A DNA stretch of 64,000 nt from Ohtaekwangia koreensis (GTDB taxonomy: Bacteria; Bacteroidota; Bacteroidia; Cytophagales; Cyclobacteriaceae): contig NZ_FUZU01000001.1 of NCBI RefSeq assembly GCF_900167975.1, positions 2,018,580-2,082,579 on the forward strand, read 5' to 3'. Both the position numbers and the translations under genes were made by a program. The notes below the pieces were generated by a model. The model saw nothing but the letters and a program-made list of their open reading frames with translations, was not told the origin of the DNA and searched no databases. Positions 10,901 to 17,436 of the stretch are shown here, piece after piece (within the stretch, counting starts at the first letter, position 1; every line of letters begins with the position of its first letter).

Positions 10901-13419
10901 GGAGCCAGATTATTAGGATCGAGACATACAGTTGAAACGTCTGGTGCGCTGGTAATCTCGGCAGGCTCATCAAAGGTAATTGTGACATCATCCGTTTTTT
11001 GAAAACACGCTGCGCCACCGCTCGTGATAGTCCATCGCAATGTATAGGCTCCGTATGAGTAAGGTGAACCTTGTAGCGTAAGGGGTGATTTGGCAGAAGC
11101 TTTATCGCTAATGGAGATGGGACATCCCGCTCCAGTACAACCTGATGGACCACTCACAATGCTCCAGCTACCTGTTCCTATAGAAGGAGAGTTTCCTTCC
11201 AGCACTGTAGAAGGGCCGCATGCTTGCTTGTCTGACCCTGCATTTGGATCCGTTGGGTTGGTTCCAAAGTCTATAACAACATCATCATAGCTTGAACACG
11301 AACCACTGTTTACTGTCCAGCGTAAAGTATAGGCACCAGCATTAGTAGCCGATACAGATATATAGGCATTGCGATCATTCTTTCCTGTGGTAAATACCGG
11401 TTCCGGTAAACCAGTGGGAACACTTCCTATATATGACCACGTACCGATTCCAGGTGAGGGATCGCTTGCTCCAATAGGAGAAGAGTCTAGCGTTGTACCT
11501 GACAATTGACATACAAACTGGTCTGTGCCTGCATTCGCCGGTAGGCCAGGATTCGTGGATACTTCCACTTGTTCTTCTCCACTCACAGCCTCATTACAAG
11601 GACCATTATCTACAACCGCACGGAACTTATATATACCGGGTGAAAGAATTCCTGGAGATATAGTTGTGCTCGTTCCGAGAGAAGCGTTTGTGTTGAATGC
11701 ACCTCCATTAAAGGACATCTCCCACCGCACGACTGATCCGATGTTACCAGACAGTGTAATGTTGCCAACCGGAGATGTTTGGCAAACGTCAGGTGCAGGA
11801 GATAGTGTACCTCCTACAGATGGATTATAGACTCTTATGGTATATGAGAGTTCTTTAAAGCATGAAGGCGTGGCCGCATATTGTTTCCTGACTGAAATTT
11901 TTCTGTCAACAAATAATTGTCCTGCTGAGAAGCTGACATTAAAATTAAAGGTTGCAGATGTAGGAGTACTTGATGCTACGGTTACACCAGAAGATCCTGT
12001 CCATGTATATTGTGTAGCACCACCAACAGGATAACTATCCAGTGGGGGCATGGTAACTGTAACCGTAGTTGGGCTGCTGGCCGTTCCGTTACAAACTTCG
12101 GTAGGAATGGTACTGGTCGGATTAGGCAGCACTATATCTTCACGGATCGTTCGTTTTATAAGTACCTTTGGGCTCTCGCAGTTAAGGCCATTCGCTACAT
12201 TTGGTTGATAGCTTGCCCATACTTTATATACACCGGGTGTTTTTTTATCTACCCAATTTGGATGTGATGAGAGTGGAAGTGATGTAGATGTTCCTGAAGT
12301 AATTAGTGCTCCAGGAGAATCAGTAGCACCTGCAACATTAGCGTACCAGTTTACAATGTGGGTTGCAGGTACACCTGAGATTGAAAACGCATTCGGAGTG
12401 TTGTTATAACAAACCGTTTGATCTGCTGCTGGTGTTGGTGCAACCGGTGCACTTACCACCACAATGGTTGCAGTTTTTTCAATCGGTGCATTATCACCGT
12501 TTATGAGATCGCCATTTACAGGCATCAGTGGTGATAACGGATTGTTAGAGTAAGGATTACAAAAATTCCAGTATCGTAGTGTGATCTGAATTACATCGCC
12601 AACCTGTGGATAGCCGGCACCAAAACCACCTGGAGCTGTTATTGTAAGCGATGATCTTTTAGTATTCGCGATAACAGCCGAGCTCGACATATAATTTATA
12701 CCACGTGTATCCTGGTAGTTGCTTAGCAGGTCGACACCTGCGGCCCCTGTAACCGGTATACCATCAACACTTAGGTTAGGTATTTTTGAACCTGTGCTTC
12801 CTGTGTTATATACAATCTGTTGCCAGCGGTTTGCTATGTTTGGACTCTCCACTGCATCCGGCCCTGGAGGATGAACATAGCTTGCATTACAATTCCAGTT
12901 TGTAGCATCCTGAAATACAACGGATAAATCAACTCCAGCACATACCGGGTGTTCAGTGGTACCAGTAACCGGTGAGATTAATTGAACTTTACCTCCATTA
13001 TGATCATCTGTTCTCCACGATGCTATGCGTTGTACTTGTCGCGTTATCGGGCAAAGTGAACCTTTATACCGAATGGTCATCACCACTACAAATTCGCAAT
13101 CACTATCTACCGGGAAAGTATGCGTAACGTCTGCGCTATAGGATGTTTGTCCCTGTGCCTGGGCTATAGTTGAGTTTGTTCCATCCCCCCAATCTATATA
13201 TATACTGATGGCGCCTGCTGGTACAGGTGTTAGGAAACCAACATTATAGGTGACCCGGGCATTTACTGGTGAGCAAAAGCCTGCTGGAAATTTATTACTC
13301 CCCAACGATGAAACCGTAGGTAATCCAACGCATTGAGCTTTTGTTTCATGAATTCCGGTAAAGAAAATGAGCGCTAAGAAGAATAGATGAAAAAAATGAG
13401 CGCGTAAAGATCTAAGCAT
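4948..13419 (-). CDS. Giant SprB-like surface adhesin with PKD/Ig repeats and gliding-type T9SS C-terminal domain
   Basis: 2823 aa in one uninterrupted frame. A signal peptide ends near residue 29 (ETKAQ). A PKD-like segment (IYIDWGDGT) lies near residue 65. The middle is a long array of Ig-like repeats rich in Thr/Ser/Pro/Gly with paired cysteines. Residues ~1790-2010 contain SprB-type repeats (LFCNGLNNGEITV ... GTPSYSYKI ... LSGGDYTIVVQDLKGC). Two further PKD domains lie near 2476 (YIWDFDD) and 2660 (YSWDFDDGTT). The last ~100 residues (VPNAFTPN ... MEIFDRWGNLIYET ... GWDGYDRNG) are a gliding-motility-associated C-terminal domain for T9SS export. SprB-type proteins are mobile cell-surface adhesins in gliding or attachment. 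First gene of a three-gene operon with a PorP/SprF-like partner. Upstream are a candidate promoter at 13467-13492 and a 16-bp dyad at 13520. Confidence 0.9.
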   Translation of the reverse strand: MLRSLRAHFFHLFFLALIFFTGIHETKAQCVGLPTVSSLGSNKFPAGFCSPVNARVTYNVGFLTPVPAGAISIYIDWGDGTNSTIAQAQGQTSYSADVTHTFPVDSDCEFVVVMTIRYKGSLCPITRQVQRIASWRTDDHNGGKVQLISPVTGTTEHPVCAGVDLSVVFQDATNWNCNASYVHPPGPDAVESPNIANRWQQIVYNTGSTGSKIPNLSVDGIPVTGAAGVDLLSNYQDTRGINYMSSSAVIANTKRSSLTITAPGGFGAGYPQVGDVIQITLRYWNFCNPYSNNPLSPLMPVNGDLINGDNAPIEKTATIVVVSAPVAPTPAADQTVCYNNTPNAFSISGVPATHIVNWYANVAGATDSPGALITSGTSTSLPLSSHPNWVDKKTPGVYKVWASYQPNVANGLNCESPKVLIKRTIREDIVLPNPTSTIPTEVCNGTASSPTTVTVTMPPLDSYPVGGATQYTWTGSSGVTVASSTPTSATFNFNVSFSAGQLFVDRKISVRKQYAATPSCFKELSYTIRVYNPSVGGTLSPAPDVCQTSPVGNITLSGNIGSVVRWEMSFNGGAFNTNASLGTSTTISPGILSPGIYKFRAVVDNGPCNEAVSGEEQVEVSTNPGLPANAGTDQFVCQLSGTTLDSSPIGASDPSPGIGTWSYIGSVPTGLPEPVFTTGKNDRNAYISVSATNAGAYTLRWTVNSGSCSSYDDVVIDFGTNPTDPNAGSDKQACGPSTVLEGNSPSIGTGSWSIVSGPSGCTGAGCPISISDKASAKSPLTLQGSPYSYGAYTLRWTITSGGAACFQKTDDVTITFDEPAEITSAPDVSTVCLDPNNLAPIKLTGIVAAGATDGHWENVSGNGTVSASSATGSGSITIEANYTPTIEDYDLGLPIRVKLVASPDPSNSCSSVEQEVTIAIDRKPVANAGTDIPNICESFVKLNAESPAHGATGKWTTAVAGVTFDDITDPSTTVRGLTVAPSSVVVTWTVTSASGNCVSDPSSVTLTRAELPDANSYTAIECEISPAGAPVVANLLLTNYENTITTWPAANRTITWYKGGTPPTGMVVSDPSVEQTNISSGQIYLARIRDNGSSCTHDATVTIDVRALPVAKDATVAFCEDTPGSNQVSNIDLSDATYVDEVTGGATNVTVNWYPSLFDAQNNTFEITSPVDINGTAKYYARVMFSDKPSCADYAELTLTIKNIPNASQIFGRESACQGDAVEIYQVTPLSGVKYRWDIPAVYNVFGGGTTSDFFVLLQFPNASVNAIPDTIKVQVELNGCSGSVIKKPILVSPTPGKPTIHGDTVVCENSEGVSYNVTPNNYPTSSYSWEIRKLSDNSVGGAFIADGQATNKILVNYLSEDIIISVQESNSICVSPASQDTIRINKRPIMLNNDQQICSDYPTGLKFEIDPSSPVAIDKYNITNTSFATEITPINGPTKGVDVAADTARNDQFQNLKAVPLPVNYTVVPVSIGATGKECTGDAQIITLTIKPEPQLHPTLDKTLCSGVETGVTLASASNTFPADKFIIESIYVPAGVTALTTIQTPDATTQYNADAIKAHKWENINGSDSTVIYTIRPYSTQLTCAGVTRQVKVTVHPKTITNPITDFESCNDDLLNVAFSSANNSDASFSWSVKSSDSYITTGTPTGQGDISNLLIQNSKTVDGTITFQVIGTNTTTEGSCEGPAEIFTVKVHPSPEATKIEKTVCSDIPGGNTYTADLKALESTITSNAGTANTKITWYKSATLASSDIIPPAALNAYSMQHQVPVYVEVEYTPTTCKKVITVEYTVNPNVSFEATATDLFCNGLNNGEITVFVKNGTPSYSYKINNALPIGAPSDTYTFNSLSGGDYTIVVQDLKGCSATSVIHVSEPTALTAQVQLKKAISCFQTKDGAIETLASGGTAPYTEYRIVQTNQPDADNDGIFENLAVGAYNVRVKDSNGCFATTEMLTLDQPTPVEINSIAVATDDAGYNLTCKDATDGEVQVKFTGGTTTTAIPYTITLSKINSSDTPATLQGTESVLFTDLGKGTYTIAVKDANGCASRSTSATILNPPALNGGSIGVDQSICYSDTPQDSDTEMIQEISTPFGGVENYQYQWEQSVDGNDWIQIPASAGGTVNVYDPPALNETRYFRRLVWSVSTRTGKYCEVKGSDASEWVKITVNPPPTVQISGPSNLCYGKTGRITLNVVSGAIPIIYSYTDGTNIVANEEGGKSNVIVVPETTVDTKYTFFDITDANGCKAEDPQPEEIHVINVSTDFSIVGADGQCPGNDFEFKWNVEPDVKYEWIWSSDSSTVIQADELSPGDHTIRQGFAAGSPEGSTVYNVKLKASNFLCSPDPSAKQITIYPLIALNVLPGDTSLCSGETAKFQDLSLGIDHGSWYYHIPGTTDRLEETAAPVDEISYVMNNNTTQNPIVYEVVYEAANDEGCKGEYRKEVVVYRGVTADLTTDNVPPLTAGVSTITFNNTSTPVANDFEYIWDFDDIKATPSSANGVGPYTVDYHTAGTKDVTLTATNIAARDAGESCNSKKLLRIKILLPTVKAAFTATPLAACFPADIEVTNLSPGADTFHWQLYSASTLIDSSALRSPVFRVSRPGSYSIVLKAEYTASGQSDTTSLRGIYLYDVPLASFELRPTTVYIPDMEAQTFNFSTGANQYSWDFDDGTTSIDAEPKHIYELEGKYTITLVAGYNNGEKDVDGDGVPDGNLVCYDTAQHEINAVQGGSLKVPNAFTPNVSGSTRGNGVPGSGTFNDVFMPIVKGSEEYTMEIFDRWGNLIYETEDKNKGWDGYDRNGRLMPAGVYVYKLVIKLSNGQRTTKVGDITLIQ

Positions 13420-13466
13420 GCTTCCGTATTTAAAAAGTGTATTGACTTTACTAAATCTACTAGCGA

Positions 13467-13492
13467 CAAAGGTAGGATTTGATGAGTCACAA
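13467..13492 (-). promoter_or_regulatory. Candidate promoter of the adhesin operon
   Basis: On the minus strand TTG (13492-13490) is followed after 15 bases by TACCTTTG (13474-13467), which fits the Bacteroidota -7 box TAnnTTTG. The spacing is a little short compared with the usual 17-20. The implied transcription start lies ~40 bases before the adhesin start codon, and the 16-bp dyad at 13520 would sit about 65 bases upstream of that start. Confidence 0.5.
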
Positions 13493-13519
13493 GATTTCGG
13501 TAATGGACTGAGATATATA

Positions 13520-13535
13520 TCCGTATTAATACTGA
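13520..13535. promoter_or_regulatory. 16-bp dyad, copy 1 (putative operator)
   Basis: The sequence TCCGTATTAATACTGA reads as an inverted repeat with one mismatched pair. Its left arm equals that of the 18394 copy and its right arm that of the 23234 copy. It lies ~46 bases upstream of the adhesin-operon -7 box. The binding protein is unknown; the role as an operator is inference from recurrence and position. Confidence 0.6.
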
Positions 13536-13760
13536 GATGCTAGGTAATATACTTGGTGAATTTTAAAAAAATAGTAGTAAGTGATTGATTTTTGTCACGT
13601 GTATTTTCTGTTATATACTTTTTTTGAGTGACATAAATTGATTTTTGATCTTCCAATTTACAAGATCGTAATCCAGATGGCATGTAAGGTAAATGCGCTA
13701 TAAGGTTATGACGATGTGTGAGCGAAGACACGAGGGTAAAGTATAGTACGGATAGACACA

Positions 13761-13776
13761 TCCGTAATTTTACGGA
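13761..13776. promoter_or_regulatory. 16-bp dyad, copy 2 (putative operator)
   Basis: TCCGTAATTTTACGGA has perfect 7-base arms around a TT centre. It is ~50 bases upstream of the -33 element of the plus-strand promoter candidate at 13827-13854, a position where an activator could act. A related half-site, TACGGAT, occurs just before it at 13748. Confidence 0.65.
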
Positions 13777-13826
13777 CGCCTATCAAAGTATAAAAAGCGT
13801 TTCCTTATAGGTAAAGGCGCTTAAGA

Positions 13827-13854
13827 TTGTGTTGATAATGATGAAGTACATTTG
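13827..13854 (+). promoter_or_regulatory. Promoter candidate for the 34-aa membrane peptide
   Basis: TTG (13827-13829), a 17-base spacer, then TACATTTG (13847-13854): a full match to the Bacteroidota TTG / TAnnTTTG pattern. The expected transcript start near 13859 gives a leader of ~37 bases before the ATG at 13896, so this promoter supports that small ORF and possibly the genes beyond. Confidence 0.6.
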
Positions 13855-13895
13855 CTGGCATATAGTTAATCGTACTGAGACTAACAAATTAGAAT

Positions 13896-14000
13896 ATGCA
13901 GTCTAACGGAAATTTTGATCGTGGAGACAGAGAAGTGATCTCCATGATGTTTGGTATAGGTATCGTTTTTCTGATTTTCCTTTTTCTGGTATTTACTTAG
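13896..14000 (+). CDS. Small single-span membrane peptide (34 aa)
   Basis: A 34-codon ORF, ATG to TAG. The first ~15 residues are polar and charged (QSNGNFDRGDREV), and the second half is a strongly hydrophobic stretch, MMFGIGIVFLIFLFLVFT, long enough for one membrane span and running to the stop codon. It has its own full-match promoter (13827-13854) and a 16-bp dyad upstream. It does not look like a random frame because of the charge/hydrophobic split and the promoter fit, but no homologue is known to me. Possible roles include a small regulatory membrane protein or leader peptide of the following genes; both are speculative. Confidence 0.45.
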   Translation: MQSNGNFDRGDREVISMMFGIGIVFLIFLFLVFT

Positions 14001-14034
14001 TCGGATCGGCCGCAGGTAAAAAGCTTGGATAGAA

Positions 14035-14163
14035 GACTACATAAGTATTTTGATTTAAATCGTAGTCAACTAATAAGCTTTATAATTAAAGAGCGGAGTA
14101 AGTAGACTCAATGCTTCACAAAGTATTGAGTGATGAAAATGGTTGACTAAAAAGTGAAGTCAA
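14035..14163 (+). promoter_or_regulatory. Possible structured leader with alternative pairings
   Basis: Between the two small ORFs there is an 11-bp hairpin, ACTCAATGCTT (14106-14116) with AAGTATTGAGT (14121-14131) and loop CACA, with one G-U pair. It is enclosed by 8-base arms TAGTCAAC (14063-14070) and GTTGACTA (14142-14149). The 5' arm can also pair with GACTAC (14035-14040), and the 3' arm with AGTCAA (14158-14163) or with GTCAAC (14184-14189), which overlaps the next start codon. There is no U-tract. Function is inference; the competing arms are short. Confidence 0.35.
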
Positions 14164-14181
14164 GCGATAAACGTAAGTAAC

Positions 14182-14352
14182 ATGTCAACGCCAAAGAATC
14201 CAGACCGCCCTCCACGGGTAATTGTGATCAGAAAAATAACGGAGTATGAGGCAAAGCTTCTCTTCACCGTATATAAGAGACATGCAGAGATTGTAGAGTC
14301 TATAGAAAGTGGCAGAGTGTGGAAGAGAAGTGACGTTACTGGTTTGGATTAA
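14182..14352 (+). CDS. Hypothetical small basic protein (56 aa)
   Basis: ATG-to-TAA ORF of 56 residues beginning MSTPKNPDRPPRVIVIRKIT. The composition is charged and basic with a likely central helix (EYEAKLLFTVYKRHAEIVESIESG). There is no signal peptide or membrane span, so it is probably cytoplasmic. It lies 181 bases after the 34-aa peptide and 79 bases before the OmpA-family gene, all on the same strand, so it may be co-transcribed with them. I do not recognise a family. It could be a small regulator or a non-coding frame; the protein-like composition favours a gene. Confidence 0.45.
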   Translation: MSTPKNPDRPPRVIVIRKITEYEAKLLFTVYKRHAEIVESIESGRVWKRSDVTGLD

Positions 14353-14395
14353 TTTTTATAGCTCGATTTGAACGGAACGTGATAATTATCATTGG

Positions 14396-14411
14396 TCCGT
14401 ATTTATAAATG
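14396..14411. promoter_or_regulatory. Degenerate 16-bp dyad upstream of the OmpA-family gene
   Basis: TCCGTATTTATAAATG shares its first 12 bases exactly with the perfect dyad at 18394, while the right arm is broken. It lies 20 bases before the OmpA-family start codon. It could be a weak or half operator; confidence is limited because only one arm is intact. Confidence 0.4.
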
Positions 14412-14431
14412 TAAAGTTCAGGAAAGTATAT

Positions 14432-15655
14432 ATGAAGTCTCTAAAATCTGCGATGATCCTGGTGATGATTGCTGTGTTAAGAATTGAAGCTTTGTCACAA
14501 GGTGAAACGGAACCTGATGTAATCAAAGATAATCGATACTATGTTGTCGTGGGAGTTTTTGCAATTCACGACAATGCCACGAATTTTGTAAAGCAGGTAA
14601 CAACAAAAAATGTTCAAGCAGGGTACGCATTGAATACTGAACGTGCCTGGTACTATGTATATGCGTTGCAGACCATCGATCGTGAAAAAGCAGTCCAGGA
14701 AGCACAACGTCTGCGAACCGAAACAGATTTGTATGATACATGGGTGTATCATGGTTTGATGCTGGATAGTAATATTGTTGCTAACAATGATGTTGTGCAG
14801 AATGAAAATATAGCCGGCAAGAGTGTGAGCTCGGTAGAAAGTCCTCTTCGTGTTGAGCAAGATACCACTTCGCAAAAGAGTGCTCCAAATGTTGTTGCTT
14901 CGGCCACCGGGAATTTGCCGGTGCCGCAAGAAAGCCAAAGTATAGATGAAAAAGATGGCAAGCGTTTTTTCTTTCGCGTTTTCCGTGCCAATGACGAAAA
15001 ACTTATTGAGGGAGATGTGGATGCAATTGATACCGGCCATTCCCGTAAGATTGGTTCATACAAGGCGAATACTTCGGTATTGTTATCTCCCAATGCGAAC
15101 ACAGGCGAGATCTCTTTTATATGTGACATCTTTGGCTATAGGAGGGTTCAGAACTCTCTTGATTTTAAAGATCCACTAGCGATGGACGGCATATCACAAG
15201 ATGCTGCCAATAATATTGTAGTGCCTTTTGAAATGGTGCGTCTCAAGAAGGGTGATATAGCTGTAATGTATAATGTATATTTCTTTAAGGATGCAGCTGT
15301 CATGAGACCCGAATCGAATTATGAAGTGAACAGCCTGGTTGAAATGCTCAAGGAGAATCCAAAGTATATGATAAAGATTCACGGGCATACTAATGGAGGT
15401 GCTTACGGTAAGATCGTTTTCATGGGAGATAGTAAGAGCTTTTTTTCGTTGTCAGGCACAAAAGAAGGATTTGGCTCCGCGAAAGAATTATCAGAAGAAC
15501 GTGCCAAAGTTATACGTGAATTCCTCATCGAGAATGGAATTGAAAAGGAGCGTATGCAAATTAAAGCATGGGGCGGGAAAAAACCGGTGCATGACAAACG
15601 TAGCACGAAGGCACAGGAGAATGTACGTGTAGAGATTGAAATCCTCGAAGATTGA
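14432..15655 (+). CDS. OmpA-family protein with N-terminal SPOR-like domain
   Basis: 407 aa. Signal peptide residues 1-22 (ending EALSQ). Residues ~35-110 resemble a SPOR-type repeat (RYYVVVGVFAIHDNATNFV ... WYYVYALQTI ... DTWVY). A central region may form a small beta domain. Residues ~290-405 are an OmpA C-terminal peptidoglycan-binding domain (MIKIHGHTNGGAYG ... LSEERAKVIREFLIENGIEKERM ... NVRVEIEILED). Such proteins tether outer-membrane assemblies to the cell wall, and OmpA-family genes are frequent companions of PorP/SprF-adhesin sets. It is divergent from the adhesin operon here. A degenerate dyad lies just upstream. Domain calls are firm for OmpA and moderate for SPOR. Confidence 0.8.
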   Translation: MKSLKSAMILVMIAVLRIEALSQGETEPDVIKDNRYYVVVGVFAIHDNATNFVKQVTTKNVQAGYALNTERAWYYVYALQTIDREKAVQEAQRLRTETDLYDTWVYHGLMLDSNIVANNDVVQNENIAGKSVSSVESPLRVEQDTTSQKSAPNVVASATGNLPVPQESQSIDEKDGKRFFFRVFRANDEKLIEGDVDAIDTGHSRKIGSYKANTSVLLSPNANTGEISFICDIFGYRRVQNSLDFKDPLAMDGISQDAANNIVVPFEMVRLKKGDIAVMYNVYFFKDAAVMRPESNYEVNSLVEMLKENPKYMIKIHGHTNGGAYGKIVFMGDSKSFFSLSGTKEGFGSAKELSEERAKVIREFLIENGIEKERMQIKAWGGKKPVHDKRSTKAQENVRVEIEILED

Positions 15656-15685
15656 TTATTCAATGGGTTATGGCATCAGCTATAC

Positions 15686-15730
15686 CGTACCGATATAAAG
15701 GTACGTATTTATACCTAGTATATTCTAGGT
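15686..15730. promoter_or_regulatory. Cluster of nested inverted repeats upstream of the TlpA-like gene
   Basis: Three overlapping dyads occur within 45 bases: CGTACC/GGTACG (15686-15691 and 15700-15705, 8-base spacer), a degenerate copy of the 16-bp dyad, TACGTATTTATACCTA (15702-15717), and ACCTAG/CTAGGT (15713-15718 and 15725-15730, 6-base spacer). The cluster ends 95 bases before the TlpA-like start codon. It is likely a regulatory region; the binding proteins are unknown. Confidence 0.45.
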
Positions 15731-15824
15731 GTAGAAAGTACACTGATCTGTTAATAAATACCGTGAACATGATGTATATCTTTTCCCGTTTTTTGCGGGG
15801 TAATGTCTATTTATTAACTACACA

Positions 15825-17078
15825 ATGAATCTAAAATTAATCACGGTTATCAGTCTGGTTGTCTGTCTGCTTGCAGGCAATACAGTTCGAGCAAAAGGAG
15901 AGAAAGCTATCAAATCTGGTGTGTGGCGTGCAACACTGGAAATCCAGGGACTTCAACTACCTTTCAATTTCAAAGTAACATCCGATCCTTCTGGTGGGTT
16001 AGATCTTTATATCATGAATGGTGAAGAACGGTTGCTATTGGAAGATGTGAAAATTACGGGTGACTCTATTAACATAGCACTTCATATTTTTGATGCTAAC
16101 ATCAAGGCAAAAATATATGGTAAAGGAGATTCGCTCAGTGGTGTATTCATAAAGAATTATGAACAACACTATAATGTTCCGTTTCATGCAGTACATGGAG
16201 AGGAGTATCGTTTTGTAAAAAAGGATTTGAATTTAATCACTGAGCCGGATTATAGCGGGAAATATGCAGTGAAGTTTATCCACGAAAGTGATACTTCAGA
16301 GGCGATTGGTATTTTCAAACAACAGGGTAACTATGTTACCGGAACGTTTTTAACAACCACAGGTGACTACCGCTATCTCGAAGGTTCTGTTAATAAAGGT
16401 GTACTATATCTGAGTGCATTTGATGGTAACCATGCTTATCTGTTTACAGCAAACCGAAATCCTGACAATACATTGATTGGTGAATTTTTTTCCGGTCAAA
16501 CGTGGACAGAGTTTTGGGTAGCAGAGAAAAATGAAGACGCAAGTTTACCAGATCCCGAATCACTAACGTATCTGAAGTCCGGGTTTGATAAAATAGAATT
16601 TTCTTTTCCTGACATACAAGGAAAGAAGGTGTCTTTTCCTGATCGTAAGTACGAAGGTAAAGTGGTAATCCTGCAAATCTTTGGAACATGGTGCCCTAAT
16701 TGTATGGATGAGACTACTTTTTTTTCACACTGGTATAATGCCAACAAGATGAGAGGTGTTGAAATTATAGGGCTCGCATATGAACGCAAAAGCGATTTCA
16801 ACTATGCAAGCACACGTGTAAAGAAAATGGTTGAAACATTAAAAGTGCCGTATACTTTTGTTATAGCAGGCACGAATGACAAGGAAAAAGCTTCTCTGAC
16901 TTTGCCTATGCTGAACCATGTGATGGCTTTCCCTACAACAATTATTATAGGTAAAGATGGAAAAGTAAAAAAGATACATACTGGATTCTCAGGGCCGGGC
17001 ACAGGGTTCTACTATGATCAGTATGTAGAACGTTTCAATGAAATAATCAATACACTGCTGAAAGAAAGTCTGAATTAA
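15825..17078 (+). CDS. TlpA-like periplasmic thiol-disulfide oxidoreductase
   Basis: 417 aa. Signal peptide residues 1-23 (ending TVRA). Residues ~25-255 are a beta-rich domain of the kind found before the thioredoxin fold in many Bacteroidota TlpA/AhpC-type proteins. Residues ~265-410 are a thioredoxin-like domain with the redox motif GTWCPNC (C-P-N-C) and a cis-proline loop FPTTIIIGKDG. TlpA proteins reduce or isomerise disulfides in the periplasm, for example for cytochrome maturation. The neighbouring adhesin has many paired cysteines, but a link is speculation. A clear terminator follows at 17112-17150. Confidence 0.85.
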   Translation: MNLKLITVISLVVCLLAGNTVRAKGEKAIKSGVWRATLEIQGLQLPFNFKVTSDPSGGLDLYIMNGEERLLLEDVKITGDSINIALHIFDANIKAKIYGKGDSLSGVFIKNYEQHYNVPFHAVHGEEYRFVKKDLNLITEPDYSGKYAVKFIHESDTSEAIGIFKQQGNYVTGTFLTTTGDYRYLEGSVNKGVLYLSAFDGNHAYLFTANRNPDNTLIGEFFSGQTWTEFWVAEKNEDASLPDPESLTYLKSGFDKIEFSFPDIQGKKVSFPDRKYEGKVVILQIFGTWCPNCMDETTFFSHWYNANKMRGVEIIGLAYERKSDFNYASTRVKKMVETLKVPYTFVIAGTNDKEKASLTLPMLNHVMAFPTTIIIGKDGKVKKIHTGFSGPGTGFYYDQYVERFNEIINTLLKESLN

Positions 17079-17111
17079 TAATATATAGTTTTAGTATAAC
17101 TGCTCTATCTT

Positions 17112-17150
17112 AAATCCCTGTCTCTACAATAAGTAGGGACAGGGATTTTT
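17112..17150 (+). terminator. Rho-independent terminator after the TlpA-like gene
   Basis: A 16-bp stem, AAATCCCTGTCTCTAC with GTAGGGACAGGGATTT (one G-T wobble), loop AATAA, is followed by a T run. It lies 34 bases after the TlpA-like stop codon. Confidence 0.85.
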
Positions 17151-17342
17151 GTTTTTGGATTGTATTCAAACCTTGGTGATGTTTTTGGTGTTGACATTCA
17201 TGCTTATATCGGTTATAGAAGAGTGTTATACCAGTAGGCCGGTTCTTAGCTCATCAATGAAATCGTGCCTTAGTAATTATGACTCAAATGGGATTGTTAT
17301 CCAAGGCCGAATATCAATTGGTAGACCAATGATTAGCAATGT

Positions 17343-17376
17343 AAAAGAGGAAATTGATTCTTCAATTTCCTCTTTT
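17343..17376. terminator. Perfect 15-bp hairpin, terminator of the collagen-like gene
   Basis: AAAAGAGGAAATTGA and TCAATTTCCTCTTTT pair without mismatch around a 4-base loop (TTCT). The A/T ends would supply a U-tract on either strand. It lies 61 bases past the stop codon of the minus-strand collagen-like gene. Confidence 0.7.
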
Positions 17377-17436
17377 AACATGGCATTGAGTATTCTGTTA
17401 ATGCAGAATAGTCATTATATAATAGCAATGTGTATA

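Larger units (their letters stand above)
13420..13895. other. Divergent intergenic region carrying two copies of the 16-bp dyad
   Basis: This 476-base AT-rich gap separates the adhesin operon (minus) from the small-ORF/OmpA genes (plus). It holds two exact copies of the dyad TCMGTAWWWWTACKGA, a minus-strand promoter candidate (13467-13492) and a plus-strand promoter candidate (13827-13854). A 73-codon minus-strand frame (13540-13761) has no recognisable protein features and is not called as a gene. Confidence 0.6.
17079..17436. other. Convergent intergenic region with two strong hairpins
   Basis: This 358-base gap lies between the plus-strand TlpA-like gene and the minus-strand collagen-like gene. 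It holds the terminator at 17112-17150 and the perfect hairpin at 17343-17376. A 129-codon plus-strand frame (17149-17538) starts inside the first terminator and runs into the opposite gene, so it is not called. Confidence 0.7.

Noticed and set aside
13540-13761. 73-codon minus-strand frame in the divergent intergenic region
   Set aside because: It starts inside the 13761 dyad and covers the other strand of the promoter region; no recognisable features.
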